From NCBI GenBank assembly GCA_021798915.1, contig JAJZBM010000021.1, forward strand, positions 1-51,392: DNA of 51,392 nucleotides. The letters are read 5' to 3'. Positions 1-9,706 of this stretch are shown piece by piece. Both the position numbers and the translations under genes were made by a program. Source of the DNA: Pseudomonadota bacterium (GTDB lineage: Bacteria > Pseudomonadota > Alphaproteobacteria > Acetobacterales > Acetobacteraceae). Below the pieces are notes generated by a model. That model was not told the origin of the DNA. It saw only the letters and a list, made by a program, of their open reading frames with translations, and searched no databases. Positions within the stretch are counted from its first letter, which is position 1; each line of letters starts with the position of its first letter.

Positions 1-2
1 AA

Positions 3-125
3 CTTGAGCCGACCCAGGCCTCGCCCGTCCCGGCTCCGGCCCCAGCACCTACGCCCAAGCCAGACCCGTCACCAGAACCGGACAACGAGCCCGAAACTAC
101 CCCGGGAATGAGGATGCGAAGGTAA
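3..125 (+). CDS. C-terminal end of an unknown protein with a Pro-rich tail (partial)
   Basis: One frame is open from the left edge to a TAA at 123-125. It encodes about 40 residues rich in Pro, Ala, Glu and Asp (PVPAPAPAPTPKPDPSPEP) and ends in a basic GMRMRR tail. Such low-complexity tails occur at the ends of many secreted, plasmid or DNA-binding proteins, so no function can be assigned. The stop lies 46 bp before the hsdM-type start at 172, so it could be the gene preceding hsdM in the original locus. It could also be a chance open frame in GC-rich DNA. Confidence 0.35.
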   Translation, partial: LEPTQASPVPAPAPAPTPKPDPSPEPDNEPETTPGMRMRR

Positions 126-171
126 GGGCGGGGGTATCATCGCTCCGCGTGAAAAACGAGGGGAAGCGGGC

Positions 172-645
172 TTGAACGGGCATTCGGATATCGTCTCCTT
201 CATCTGGTCGGTCGCGGAACTGCTGCGCGGCGACTATAAGGCGGCTGATTATGGCAAGGTGATCCTGCCCTTTACCGTGCTGCGCCGGCTCGATTGCCTG
301 CTGGAGCCGACCAAGGAAGCCGTGCTGAAGGCGGCCAAAATGCTGCCCGAGAAAGCCGACCCGGCCATGCGCGAGGCCCTGCTCAACCGCGCCGCCGGCC
401 AGGGTTTTCATAACGCCGCCCGTTTCACCTTCGCGCTGCTGCGTTCCGCCCCCGCCGGGATCGAGGCCAATCTGCGCGCCTACCTCAACGGCCTCTCCGC
501 CAACATCCAGGACATCTTCGTCAGCCATTTCGACCTGCCAAACGAGATCGGGCGGCTGAAGCGGTCCAACCTGCTCTATCTCATCGTGCAGGAATTTGCC
601 AAGATCGACCTGCAGCCCAAGCGCGTCTCCAACCTCGCGATGGGC
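172..645 (+). pseudogene. hsdM: hsdM N-terminal remnant (5' part of the fusion ORF)
   Basis: This segment is listed separately because it is a gene relic as well as part of the longer ORF. It retains the start region and essentially the whole HsdM N-terminal domain. In normal HsdM, the motif VSNLAMG is followed by an FEEL-type stretch and then the adenine methyltransferase domain. Here the next codons read IRSIRVPVYVISPERATF, which does not resemble HsdM. No hsdS, hsdR or remaining hsdM is present downstream, so the methyltransferase was cut by recombination at about 640-648. Confidence 0.8.
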
Positions 646-3387
646 ATCAGGAGCATCAGAGTTCCCGTTTACGTTATTTCTCCAGAGCGCGCGACGTTCA
701 TGATCAATTCGATATCGGAGCAATTTGCAGACCACACGGACATGCTCGCGTTCTGGGCCAAGTCAGGTCATGGCGACGATACCGCAGAGATGCACAGCAT
801 AGCGCACCACAGTCTTGATGTTGCGGCTGCGGCAGCAACGCTGTTGCCGGAATTGCGCTTGCCGGCGCGCATTGAGTCGCAAACGCTGGTGGCTCTGGTC
901 GCCTTGCACGATATTGGCAAGTTCACCCGTACCTTTCAGGCGAAAGTTCCTGCGCTTTGGCCCTCATCGCTTGGGCCATTTGTTCCGCCTCCTGCCGGGA
1001 ATCCGCATGACGCTACCGGCTATGCCCTGTTGGTCGACCGATTATTATCCGCCCATCTGGCACCGCTATTTGTCAATTGGCGGCATCTTGCGCAGCGTCG
1101 GCCTCTGCTGCGGGCCATTACCGGGCATCATGGTCGGCCGCCGCCCGAGCCACAACCATCGCTTCCAACCAGTGTCGCTTGTGCGGCTTGCTATTCTGCG
1201 GCCAGTGCCTGCGTCGATGCCTTGCTGCGCGTGTTGGCCCCGCCGCCATTACCCCGACTTGGCGATAGTGAGCAGGCATCCCTAGCCTGGTGGCTCGCCG
1301 GGCTGACGATCGTGGCCGATTGGATTGGGTCGGGGAGGTGGTTCGCCCCAGTTGCGGCGCCGGCTCATGCCGATCTGGCCAGTTATTGGGAAACCATCGC
1401 GTTGCCTCGCGCACGGCGGGCGTTGACCGACGCTGGGCTGAGACGATCCGTTCTGGCGTCGCACGGCGGCATGTCTGCGCTGTTTCCCACCATAACAACA
1501 TCGCGTCCACTACAACTCTGGGCCGAGTCAGTATCTCTCCCGGAAGGCCCTGCACTCATCATGATCGAGGATGTCACTGGCGCCGGTAAGACCGAGGCGG
1601 CGCTCGTGCTGGCGCATCGGCTGATGGCGGCCGGGCAAGGACAGGGCCTGTTCTTCGCACTGCCTACCATGGCCACCGCGAATGCGATGTACGGGCGACT
1701 TGCAGAGGCCTATGGGCGAATGTTTGCCGCGGAGTCGCGCCCGACTCTGGTATTGGCGCATGGCCGGCGCATGCTGGATCCACGGTTTACGGACAGCATT
1801 TTGGCCCCTGCCGCCGATGCCGATCAGCCGGACGGACTAGATGCCGCAGACCAGCCCGCTGGCGCGCAATGCGCCGCGTGGATCGCCGATGATCGGCGCA
1901 AGGCCTTTCTGGCCGAGATCGGGGTGGGCACCATCGACCAGGCATTGCTGGCGGTGTTGCCTTCGCGCCATGCCATGCTGCGCCTGCTCGGTCTGACCCA
2001 GCGCGTCCTGGTGGTGGACGAGGCGCATGCCTACGACGCGTATATGGGAGAGGAGTTGAAACGGTTGTTGCAGTTCCAGGCGGCGCTGGGCGGCAGTGCC
2101 ATCGTGCTATCGGCAACCCTCACCGCCGCCCAGCGCGCCGCTCTCGCCGCCGCTTTCTCGAAGGGTTTGCAGGAGGAAGACGCGCCGACGTCGCCGACCG
2201 AGACGGCCTATCCGCTCGCCACCGTGGTCTCGCGTGACGCGATCAGGGCACAGCCCGTGCCGATGGCCAAGGAGTTGCGTCGCCGTGTGGTCATCCAGCG
2301 CGTCGCCAGCGCCGAAGCGGCGGCCGATGTTATCGTCGAGGCCGCACAAGCCGGTGCCGCGGTCGCTTGGGTACGCAACGCGGTGGACGATGCCATCGAA
2401 GCCTGCACCCTGCTCAGGGCGCGCGGGCTGGAGCCGATGCTGTTCCATGCCCGCTTCGCCATGGGCGACCGGTTAATCCGTGAAAACGAAGTGCTACAGG
2501 CATTCGGCAAAGCGAGCACGCCAAGCCAGCGGGAAGGGCGCGTGCTGGTGGCCACGCAGGTGGTGGAACAATCGCTCGATCTCGATTTCGACCTGCTGGT
2601 GAGCGATCTGGCGCCGGCCGATCTGCTGATCCAGCGTGCTGGGCGTATCTGGCGGCATGCGGATCGGCCGCGTCCGCTGGGGGCGCCGCGCCTGTTGCTG
2701 CTCGCGCCCGAACCGGTAGCCGAACCGCCGGCCACCTGGCTGGGCGCTGAATTGCGCCGCACCGGCGCGGTTTATACCGATCATGCGGTATTGTGGCGCA
2801 GCGCTCGAGCGCTGCTGTCGGCCGGTGAGATCGTCGTGCCGGAGAATGTCCGCGCTTTGGTGGAAGCAGCGTACGACCGCGATGCGCCGGGCGCCGAGCC
2901 GACGGGGTTGGACCGGGCGGCGTTCCGCGCCGAGGGCCGGCGGCTGAAAGATCAAGGCATCGCATTGCTGAATCTGCTGTCCTTCGAATCGCCCTACCGG
3001 CGTGATGCCGGGGCGTGGGAGCCCGATATGCATACCCCGACCCGGCTGGGCGAGCGGCAGACGGTGTTGCGGCTGGCGCGTATCGAGGGCGGGCGATTGG
3101 TGCCCTGGTGTGGCGATGGCGATGGCAGCGCGCGTGACTGGGTGTTGTCCGAGATATCGCTGCGGGCGGCGCGGGTTGCCGGGCCGGCGCCCGATGCGCA
3201 GGCCCAAGGGTTGGTGCAGGCGGTGCGCCAATCCTGGTCGCGCTGGGACCAGGAAATACCCGTGCTGGTGCTGCGGCCGGTCGGCGCGGGCTGGGCCGGG
3301 GCGGTTCTCGATCGGCAGCAGAAGAGGCTGGCGGTCGGCTACGATTCTGCGTATGGGTTGGTGTTCCGGGCGACTTTGCCGGGATGA
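172..3387 (+). CDS. cas3: HsdM N-terminal domain fused in frame to Cas3 nuclease-helicase
   Basis: A single 1071-codon frame begins at TTG 172, preceded by a GAGGGGAAG ribosome-binding site. Residues 1-158 match the N-terminal helical domain of type I modification subunits (MNGHSDIVSFIW, LLRGDYKAADYGKVILPF, TVLRRLD, NLLYLIVQEFAKIDL, VSNLAMG). The match stops near base 645, before the SAM-binding methyltransferase domain, so no methylase activity is expected. The Cas3 part has an intact HD nuclease (H208 in MHSIAHH, H246-D247 in LHDIGKF, TGHHGRPP) and an SF2 helicase (GAGKT with K473, DEAH 616-619, LSAT, QRAGRIWRH near 821). Cas3 degrades DNA opened by Cascade. A normal Cas3 of 881-895 residues could start at ATG 700 or ATG 742, both in frame. 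I see no strong ribosome-binding site at either, so translation from the hsdM start is plausible. It lies 324 bp upstream of cse1 on the same strand. Confidence 0.93.
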   Translation: MNGHSDIVSFIWSVAELLRGDYKAADYGKVILPFTVLRRLDCLLEPTKEAVLKAAKMLPEKADPAMREALLNRAAGQGFHNAARFTFALLRSAPAGIEANLRAYLNGLSANIQDIFVSHFDLPNEIGRLKRSNLLYLIVQEFAKIDLQPKRVSNLAMGIRSIRVPVYVISPERATFMINSISEQFADHTDMLAFWAKSGHGDDTAEMHSIAHHSLDVAAAAATLLPELRLPARIESQTLVALVALHDIGKFTRTFQAKVPALWPSSLGPFVPPPAGNPHDATGYALLVDRLLSAHLAPLFVNWRHLAQRRPLLRAITGHHGRPPPEPQPSLPTSVACAACYSAASACVDALLRVLAPPPLPRLGDSEQASLAWWLAGLTIVADWIGSGRWFAPVAAPAHADLASYWETIALPRARRALTDAGLRRSVLASHGGMSALFPTITTSRPLQLWAESVSLPEGPALIMIEDVTGAGKTEAALVLAHRLMAAGQGQGLFFALPTMATANAMYGRLAEAYGRMFAAESRPTLVLAHGRRMLDPRFTDSILAPAADADQPDGLDAADQPAGAQCAAWIADDRRKAFLAEIGVGTIDQALLAVLPSRHAMLRLLGLTQRVLVVDEAHAYDAYMGEELKRLLQFQAALGGSAIVLSATLTAAQRAALAAAFSKGLQEEDAPTSPTETAYPLATVVSRDAIRAQPVPMAKELRRRVVIQRVASAEAAADVIVEAAQAGAAVAWVRNAVDDAIEACTLLRARGLEPMLFHARFAMGDRLIRENEVLQAFGKASTPSQREGRVLVATQVVEQSLDLDFDLLVSDLAPADLLIQRAGRIWRHADRPRPLGAPRLLLLAPEPVAEPPATWLGAELRRTGAVYTDHAVLWRSARALLSAGEIVVPENVRALVEAAYDRDAPGAEPTGLDRAAFRAEGRRLKDQGIALLNLLSFESPYRRDAGAWEPDMHTPTRLGERQTVLRLARIEGGRLVPWCGDGDGSARDWVLSEISLRAARVAGPAPDAQAQGLVQAVRQSWSRWDQEIPVLVLRPVGAGWAGAVLDRQQKRLAVGYDSAYGLVFRATLPG

Positions 3388-3711
3388 CCCGTTGGTGTGC
3401 TGAGATGCCTAGCAGGGTGACACTCGTTCCTTGCGTAGCAGGGATTCCTCGACCGGGGGGATGCGCGGCAGACATTAAGTTGGTTTGCTGGGATGATTTC
3501 TACTTGACATGCGCCAAAACACACTTCAAAGAGAGACTGCCGCCGAGGCCCATCCTCGGCGGCGCAGACAACAGCTTTATGGACATGAAGGAGGAGCCTC
3601 GTGCAGCGAACGAGCCGGAGATTATCATAGACTGCGGCATCCTACCGCCGTCACCCTGCACTGAGCCAGAGCAGGGATCGCATGTGCAGGCGTATTTGTC
3701 GAGGCCTTAAA
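3388..3711 (+). promoter_or_regulatory. cas3-cse1 intergenic region with hairpin and CRISPR-repeat-like segment
   Basis: These 324 bp separate cas3 from cse1, while all the other cas genes overlap. A strong hairpin is present: GCCGCCGAGG (3539-3548) pairs perfectly with CCTCGGCGGC (3554-3563) around a 5-nt loop. A TTGACA at 3504-3509 could be a -35 box, but no good -10 follows at 16-18 bp. Bases 3445-3463 (TTCCTCGACCGGGGGGATG) resemble the core of the array repeat with two gaps. The frame from ATG 3384 (108 codons) shows no recognisable domain. The region probably carries the Cascade promoter, as the same position does in E. coli. Confidence 0.45.
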
Positions 3712-5325
3712 ATGTTCTCCCTGCTCGAAGATGCCTGGCTTCCGGCGCGGCGTGCCAATGGGCAGGTCGAGCGCATCCGGCCGATGGAGATCACCGCCGG
3801 CTTGGGCGATAATCCGGTGGTGGCCATCGAATGGCCGCGCCCTGATTTTCGTCTGGCAACTCTGGAATTCCTGATCGGCCTGCTGGCCACTGCCTGCCCG
3901 CCGCGCAATGCTGGCGCGTGGGTCGATTTTTGGCAGGAACCGCCCTCACCCGAGGATTTGACGGCGGCTTTCGCGCCTTTCGCGGCCGCCTTCAGCCTCG
4001 ATGGCGATGGGCCGCGCTTCATGCAGGATTATGAAAACCTGCCCGGCGAGCCGGATTTGCCGGAAACCCTGCTGATCGAGGCGCCCGGTGCGGCCACCCG
4101 GCGCAACAACGCAACACTGCTGGTGAAGCCGGACCGTGTGCATCGTCTGTCGCGTGCCGCCGCGGCGATGGCGTTGTTCACCCTGCAGACCTACGCGCCG
4201 GCCGGAGGGCGCGGCAACCTCACCTCGCTGCGCGGCGGCGGCCCGCTGACCACACTGGTATTGCCGGGCGCGGAACGGCCTGGGGGGCCGGCGCCGCTCT
4301 GGCACATCTTGTGGGCCAATGTGCCGCAGGGGCAGGTGCCGCAGAGCGCCGATCTGCCGCGCATTTTCCCCTGGCTGGCGCCGACGCGTGGCGCCGACCG
4401 GTTTCCGGCCACCACACCGGCGGAAGCGCACCCGTTGCAAGCCTTCTGGGGCATGCCACGCCGCATCCGGCTGGATTTCGCCGCCAACCCGGATGCGCTG
4501 GCGTGCGACCTGACGGGTGAAGTTGATACACAGATGGTGATTGGCTGGCGGCAGCGCCCGAACGGGGTGAAATACGTCGCGTGGAACCATCCCCTGTCGC
4601 CGTCCTACAGCGACGGCAAGGGTGAATGGCTGCCGATGCACCCACAGCCCGGTGGCATCGGGTATCGGCACTGGCTGGCGCTAACGCTCGGCGACGGCGC
4701 CAGCCGCAAACCGGCCCCGTGCATTTCCACCTGGTTTGAGCGGGCATCGGATGTGCCGCCGCCGGTGCTTGAAGGCACGCGCTTGCTCGCCGCCGGTTAT
4801 GACATGGACAACATGAAAGCGCGCGCTTTCATCGAAAGCGAAATGCCGTTGCCGGGCAACGTCGTTAATGCGACCGCCCTTGCGCGTCTGGCTCGGGGGT
4901 TGTCGATGGCGGCCGAGGAAGTGGCGCGCGCGCTGCGCTACGCCATCCGGGAGGCATGCTATCCGAAGGACACAGCGCTGGATGCGGCACCGTTGGCGAC
5001 GCCCTATGAAGCCTTCTGGGCCGGCACCCAGGACGCCTTCTTCGCCCGTCTGGGCACGGCAGGCGCCACGCTGGAAACCGCCGCGCCAGATTGGCACCGT
5101 ACATTGCGCAAAATCGCGCTGACATTATTCGACCAGGCCGCGCCGCTCGACCCAGTGGCGGTGTCGTTCGATCCGGCACGGATCGTGAAGGCCCGCAACA
5201 ACCTGTTTCTGACGCTGAGCGGCTATGGCGCGGTCGGCATCAAAATCTTCATCGCCCTGGAATTGCCGCTGCCGGAACCCGCCAAGGCCAAAGCGGCACG
5301 CGGCAAAGCAAAGGAGCCCGCATGA
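3712..5325 (+). CDS. casA: Cascade large subunit Cse1 (Cas8e)
   Basis: 537-residue large subunit of type I-E Cascade, which recognises the PAM and recruits Cas3 to the R-loop. The N-terminus is typical of the family (MFSLLEDAWLPARR, LEFLIGLLATACPP), followed by the NLPGEPDLPETLLIEAPG region and the C-terminal helical bundle (GLSMAAEEVARALRYAI). I chose ATG 3712 because homology begins there; an in-frame ATG at 3682 would add ten residues unlike the family. The stop overlaps the cse2 start (ATGA 5322-5325), implying translational coupling. It is the first gene of the Cascade-adaptation operon. Confidence 0.96.
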   Translation: MFSLLEDAWLPARRANGQVERIRPMEITAGLGDNPVVAIEWPRPDFRLATLEFLIGLLATACPPRNAGAWVDFWQEPPSPEDLTAAFAPFAAAFSLDGDGPRFMQDYENLPGEPDLPETLLIEAPGAATRRNNATLLVKPDRVHRLSRAAAAMALFTLQTYAPAGGRGNLTSLRGGGPLTTLVLPGAERPGGPAPLWHILWANVPQGQVPQSADLPRIFPWLAPTRGADRFPATTPAEAHPLQAFWGMPRRIRLDFAANPDALACDLTGEVDTQMVIGWRQRPNGVKYVAWNHPLSPSYSDGKGEWLPMHPQPGGIGYRHWLALTLGDGASRKPAPCISTWFERASDVPPPVLEGTRLLAAGYDMDNMKARAFIESEMPLPGNVVNATALARLARGLSMAAEEVARALRYAIREACYPKDTALDAAPLATPYEAFWAGTQDAFFARLGTAGATLETAAPDWHRTLRKIALTLFDQAAPLDPVAVSFDPARIVKARNNLFLTLSGYGAVGIKIFIALELPLPEPAKAKAARGKAKEPA

Positions 5326-5864
5326 TGCCGATCGTTGTTGTGCCCGCCATGGCCTGGTGGCGCGACTTGCAGGCCAGCCGGCCGGATGGCAGCCGCAACC
5401 CGGCGGGCGATCGCGCGGCGCTGGCGGTGCTGCGCCGGGCCGATCTGCTCTCGGCGATGGAGGCGCCGGCCACCTTCGCCCTGTTCCGTGGCCTCGGTTG
5501 CGCCAAGCCGGACGATTTGCCGAGGGTCGCGCTGTGTGCGGCCGTGCTGGCCGGGGTGCGCGAAGATCGGCCCGAGCATCCGGCGCGCAGCCTGGGCGCG
5601 CCGCCAGGAGAGCCGCCCGAAAAGGCGCCGATGAAGCCGCTGCGCTTTCGTCACTTGATCGAGGCCGATACGCAAGAGGCGCGGCTGATCGCGCTCCGTC
5701 GCGCCGTGCAACTGGCCGATCGCAAAATGAATGTACAACACTTGGCGGAAGCCTGCCTGAACTGGTCGGACGGCCTGCGCCGCACCTGGATTTTTGAATA
5801 TTACGGCGCCGGCCGCGCCGCGCCCGAAGCCGATACCATCCAAGCCGGGGGAAATGTTCCATGA
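5322..5864 (+). CDS. casB: Cascade small subunit Cse2
   Basis: 180-residue small subunit, present as a dimer along the Cascade belly, stabilising crRNA and the displaced strand. Family features seen are the early WWRDLQ motif, NPAGDRAALAVLRRA, ATFALFRGLG, and a C-terminal region with LRFRHLIEADT and LAEACLNWSDGLRRTWIFEYYG. The start lies in the ATGATG at 5322-5327; the second ATG (5325) is equally possible. It overlaps cse1 by 4 bp and cas7e by 4 bp. Confidence 0.95.
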   Translation: MMPIVVVPAMAWWRDLQASRPDGSRNPAGDRAALAVLRRADLLSAMEAPATFALFRGLGCAKPDDLPRVALCAAVLAGVREDRPEHPARSLGAPPGEPPEKAPMKPLRFRHLIEADTQEARLIALRRAVQLADRKMNVQHLAEACLNWSDGLRRTWIFEYYGAGRAAPEADTIQAGGNVP

Positions 5865-6925
5865 GCCGCTTCCTGCAATTGCATCTGCTGACCTTCTATC
5901 CGCCTTCCAACCTCAACCGCGATGACACGGGGCGGCCGAAAACCGCCACCATGGGTGGCGTGCCGCGGCTGCGCATCAGCAGCCAGGCGCTGAAGCGGGC
6001 CTGGCGCACATCGGAGGTATTTCAGCGGCGCCTGGCCGACCATCGCGGTCAGCGCACCCAGCGCCTGGGCGAAGAAATCGAGCGCCATCTGACGGCGCGC
6101 GGCGTTGCGCCGGAGCGTGCGCTCGGCATCGCCCGCGACATCGCCACCCATTTCGGCAAGCTCAAGCCGGAGAAGGACAAAGCTCCCGCGCGCACCGAAC
6201 AACTCGCCTTCATCGGGCCGGAAGAATGGAAAAACGCGCTGGAGATCGCCGACCGTCTGGCGGCGGGCGAGACGATCGAGATCACGCCCCCGGATGTGCT
6301 GCGCCGGTTCGACACCGCGGCCGATATCGCCATGTTCGGCCGCATGCTGGCCAGCACGCCCGATTTCAACCGCGAGGCGGCGGTGCAGGTGGCGCACGCC
6401 GTCACCACGCACAGCGTGACGGTGGAGGATGACTACTACACCGCGGTCGATGATCTCAAAACCGCCGAGGAAGATGCTGGAGCAGGATTTGTCGGCGAAC
6501 TCGGCTTTGGCTCAGGCGTTTTCTACCTCTATGCCTGCGTTGATATCGGCCTGCTGGTGCGCAATCTTGGGAGCAATGCGGCGCTCGCGGCCGATGCCTG
6601 CGCCGCCCTGGCCGAGGCCGCCGCCACCATCTCGCCGCGCGGCAAGCAGCCATCCTTTGCCGCCCGCTCGCGCGCGCATTACGTGCTGGCCGAATGCGGG
6701 GCGGCGCAGCCGCGCACCCTGGCCGGCGCTTTTGTGCGCCCGGTGACCGGGGAGGATCTTGCCGCCGCTTCCATCACGGCATTGACGGCCTGGCGGGAGA
6801 AGCTCGCCCATGCCTATGGCGATGCGCCGTCCGCAACGGCGCTGATGGATGCCGAGGCGGGTATTGGCGATATGGCCTCGGTGATCGCGTTCTGCCGTGC
6901 CGCGGCGGAAGTCCCCGATGCCTGA
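5861..6925 (+). CDS. casC: Cascade backbone protein Cas7e (Cse4/CasC)
   Basis: 354-residue RAMP protein; six copies form the crRNA-binding backbone of Cascade. The N-terminus FLQLHLLTFYPPSNLNRDD followed by GRPKTATMGGVPRLRISSQALKRAWR is diagnostic for Cas7e, as is the AHAVTTHSVTVEDDYYTAVDDL segment. Length is normal for the family. The start codon at 5861 overlaps the cse2 stop (ATGA) and the 3' end overlaps cas5e by 8 bp. Confidence 0.97.
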   Translation: MSRFLQLHLLTFYPPSNLNRDDTGRPKTATMGGVPRLRISSQALKRAWRTSEVFQRRLADHRGQRTQRLGEEIERHLTARGVAPERALGIARDIATHFGKLKPEKDKAPARTEQLAFIGPEEWKNALEIADRLAAGETIEITPPDVLRRFDTAADIAMFGRMLASTPDFNREAAVQVAHAVTTHSVTVEDDYYTAVDDLKTAEEDAGAGFVGELGFGSGVFYLYACVDIGLLVRNLGSNAALAADACAALAEAAATISPRGKQPSFAARSRAHYVLAECGAAQPRTLAGAFVRPVTGEDLAAASITALTAWREKLAHAYGDAPSATALMDAEAGIGDMASVIAFCRAAAEVPDA

Positions 6926-7640
6926 GTTTCTCACCTTCACCCTGGCGGCACCGCTGGCGGCCATGGGGGAGATTGCCGTGGGCGAGCGGCGCTCTGGCTG
7001 GGACCGTCCGTCGCGTTCTGCCTTGCTCGGGCTGGTGGCGGCCTGCCTCGGCATCGATCGTCGCGACGAGGAGGCACATCTGGCGCTGGAGGCCGGCTAT
7101 GGTTTGGCGGTTCGGGTGGAAAATCTGGGGACGGTGCTTGCCGATTATCATACGGCGCAGGTGCCATCGGCCAAACGCGGGCGGCATTTCGCGACGCGAG
7201 CCGAAGAACTCGCTCTGCCTAGCCATGATCTGAACACCATTCTGTCGCGCCGCGACTATCGCACCGACCTGCTGGCTTTTGTTGCGCTGTGGCCGCGTGA
7301 TGACCCGCGTTGGTCGTTGCAACAGATTGTCGCGGCTTTGCGTGCGCCGCATTTCGTGCCGTTTTTCGGACGCAAATCCTGCCCGCTGATGCTACCTTTT
7401 GCACCGGTTATCGCTGATGCCGCCGACGCTGTTGCGGCGCTGGCAGCGTATGCCGCGACGCAGACCGGACAGGGGCTGTTGCCGCGCCCGCGCCCGCCTG
7501 GCTCGGTGGTGATTGCGATGGACGCGGCCGATGTCGGCAACCATAAGGTGCAGCGCGTGGAATTGCGGCGCGATTGTCTTGCCAGTCGCCGCCGCTGGCA
7601 ATTTCTTCTGCGCGAAGAAGCGGTGCTGGGGGCGCCATGA
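6918..7640 (+). CDS. casD: Cascade subunit Cas5e (CasD)
   Basis: 240-residue RAMP protein that caps the 5' handle of the crRNA. The N-terminus (MPEFLTFTLAAPLAAMGEIA) and the motif RSGWDRPSRSALLGLVAACLG are characteristic of Cas5e, and a C-terminal HKVQRVELRRDCLASRR region is also typical. I chose ATG 6918, inside the end of cas7e, over the upstream ATG at 6897 because homology starts there. It overlaps cas6e at ATGA 7637-7640. Confidence 0.95.
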   Translation: MPEFLTFTLAAPLAAMGEIAVGERRSGWDRPSRSALLGLVAACLGIDRRDEEAHLALEAGYGLAVRVENLGTVLADYHTAQVPSAKRGRHFATRAEELALPSHDLNTILSRRDYRTDLLAFVALWPRDDPRWSLQQIVAALRAPHFVPFFGRKSCPLMLPFAPVIADAADAVAALAAYAATQTGQGLLPRPRPPGSVVIAMDAADVGNHKVQRVELRRDCLASRRRWQFLLREEAVLGAP

Positions 7641-8358
7641 CAGGTCTTGTTCTGGTCAAGGCAAAATTGCGGCGTGACCTGTCGGCGAATGCGCTGGCGG
7701 CCCTTCTGGTTCCTGCCGCCTCAGGGGCGCGGGTGGGTGCGGCGCATCGGCTGGTCTGGGCCTTGTTCGCCGACGCCCCGGAACGTCGGCGCGATTTTCT
7801 GTGGCGGCAGACCAGCCCGGGGGAATTTCTGGTTCTGGCAGCGCGCCCGCCCGAAGACCCGCATGATTTGTTCCAGATTAAGCACAAGCCCTTCGCGCCG
7901 ATGCTCCACCCCGGCCAGCGCTTGGCGTTCAGCCTGCGGGCTAATCCGGTGGTGGCCGAGGCGCCGGCGGAGCCGGGGAAGCGTGGCAAGCGGCGTGATG
8001 TGGTGACGCGCGCCATTGCCGCGTTGCCGTTGCAACCGGACCCGGAGAAGCGCCGCGCCGAGCGTTTTGCGGCCATGCAGGGGGCCGTCGGGGAATGGCT
8101 GGCCCGCCAGGGTGACCGGCACGGATTTTCGCCGGATATGCGAGCCGACAGGCTGCGGATTGATGACGAGGATTGGGTGCAGATTTCGCGCGATGGGCGC
8201 CGCGCCATCAACTTTCTGGCGATCGGGCTGGAAGGCGTGTTGACCGTGGACGACCCGGCGAAATTTCTGGCGCGATTGCCGGTGGGTTTCGGCGCGGCCC
8301 GGGCCTTCGGATGCGGGTTGATGCTGATCCGTCGTGCGCCGCCTGATATCGACCCATA

Positions 8359-8359
<1 letters not shown>
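7637..8359 (+). CDS. casE: CRISPR RNA endonuclease Cas6e (Cse3/CasE)
   Basis: 240-residue endoribonuclease that cleaves pre-crRNA at the base of the repeat hairpin and stays bound to the 3' handle. Candidate catalytic histidine H37 lies in AAHRLVWALF, equivalent by position to the conserved His of the family. The double RAMP fold is suggested by RLAFSLRANPVV and the terminal glycine-rich segment GFGAARAFGCGLMLI. Its substrate hairpin (CCCCGC-loop-GCGGGG) is present in every repeat of the downstream array. The stop TAA shares its last base with the cas1 start. Confidence 0.95.
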
Positions 8360-9637
<1,278 letters not shown>

Positions 9638-9706
9638 ACATCTGTTCTGAGCGGTGGGTTCTTTGATCCTGTGAATCATGTTATGGAACAAGAGTCTATC
9701 GGAAGA
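9638..9706 (+). promoter_or_regulatory. CRISPR leader
   Basis: The 69 bp between cas2 and the first repeat are more AT-rich than their surroundings. In type I-E systems this stretch holds the array promoter and an IHF site needed for spacer insertion. AATCATGTTATGG (9674-9686) partly matches the IHF consensus WATCAANNNNTTR, and TTCTTT (9659) with TATGGA (9682) at 17-bp spacing is a weak promoter candidate. Both are inferences; only position and composition are observed. Confidence 0.6.

Noticed and set aside
1561-1600. Possible self-target of spacer 24 (helicase P-loop) in cas3
   Set aside because: The cas3 P-loop DNA shares only scattered bases with the spacer; far too many mismatches for targeting.
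3384-3710. 108-codon frame from ATG overlapping the cas3 stop
   Set aside because: Start overlap is suggestive, but the residues show no domain, it crosses a strong hairpin, and it ends just before cse1; kept only as part of the intergenic description.
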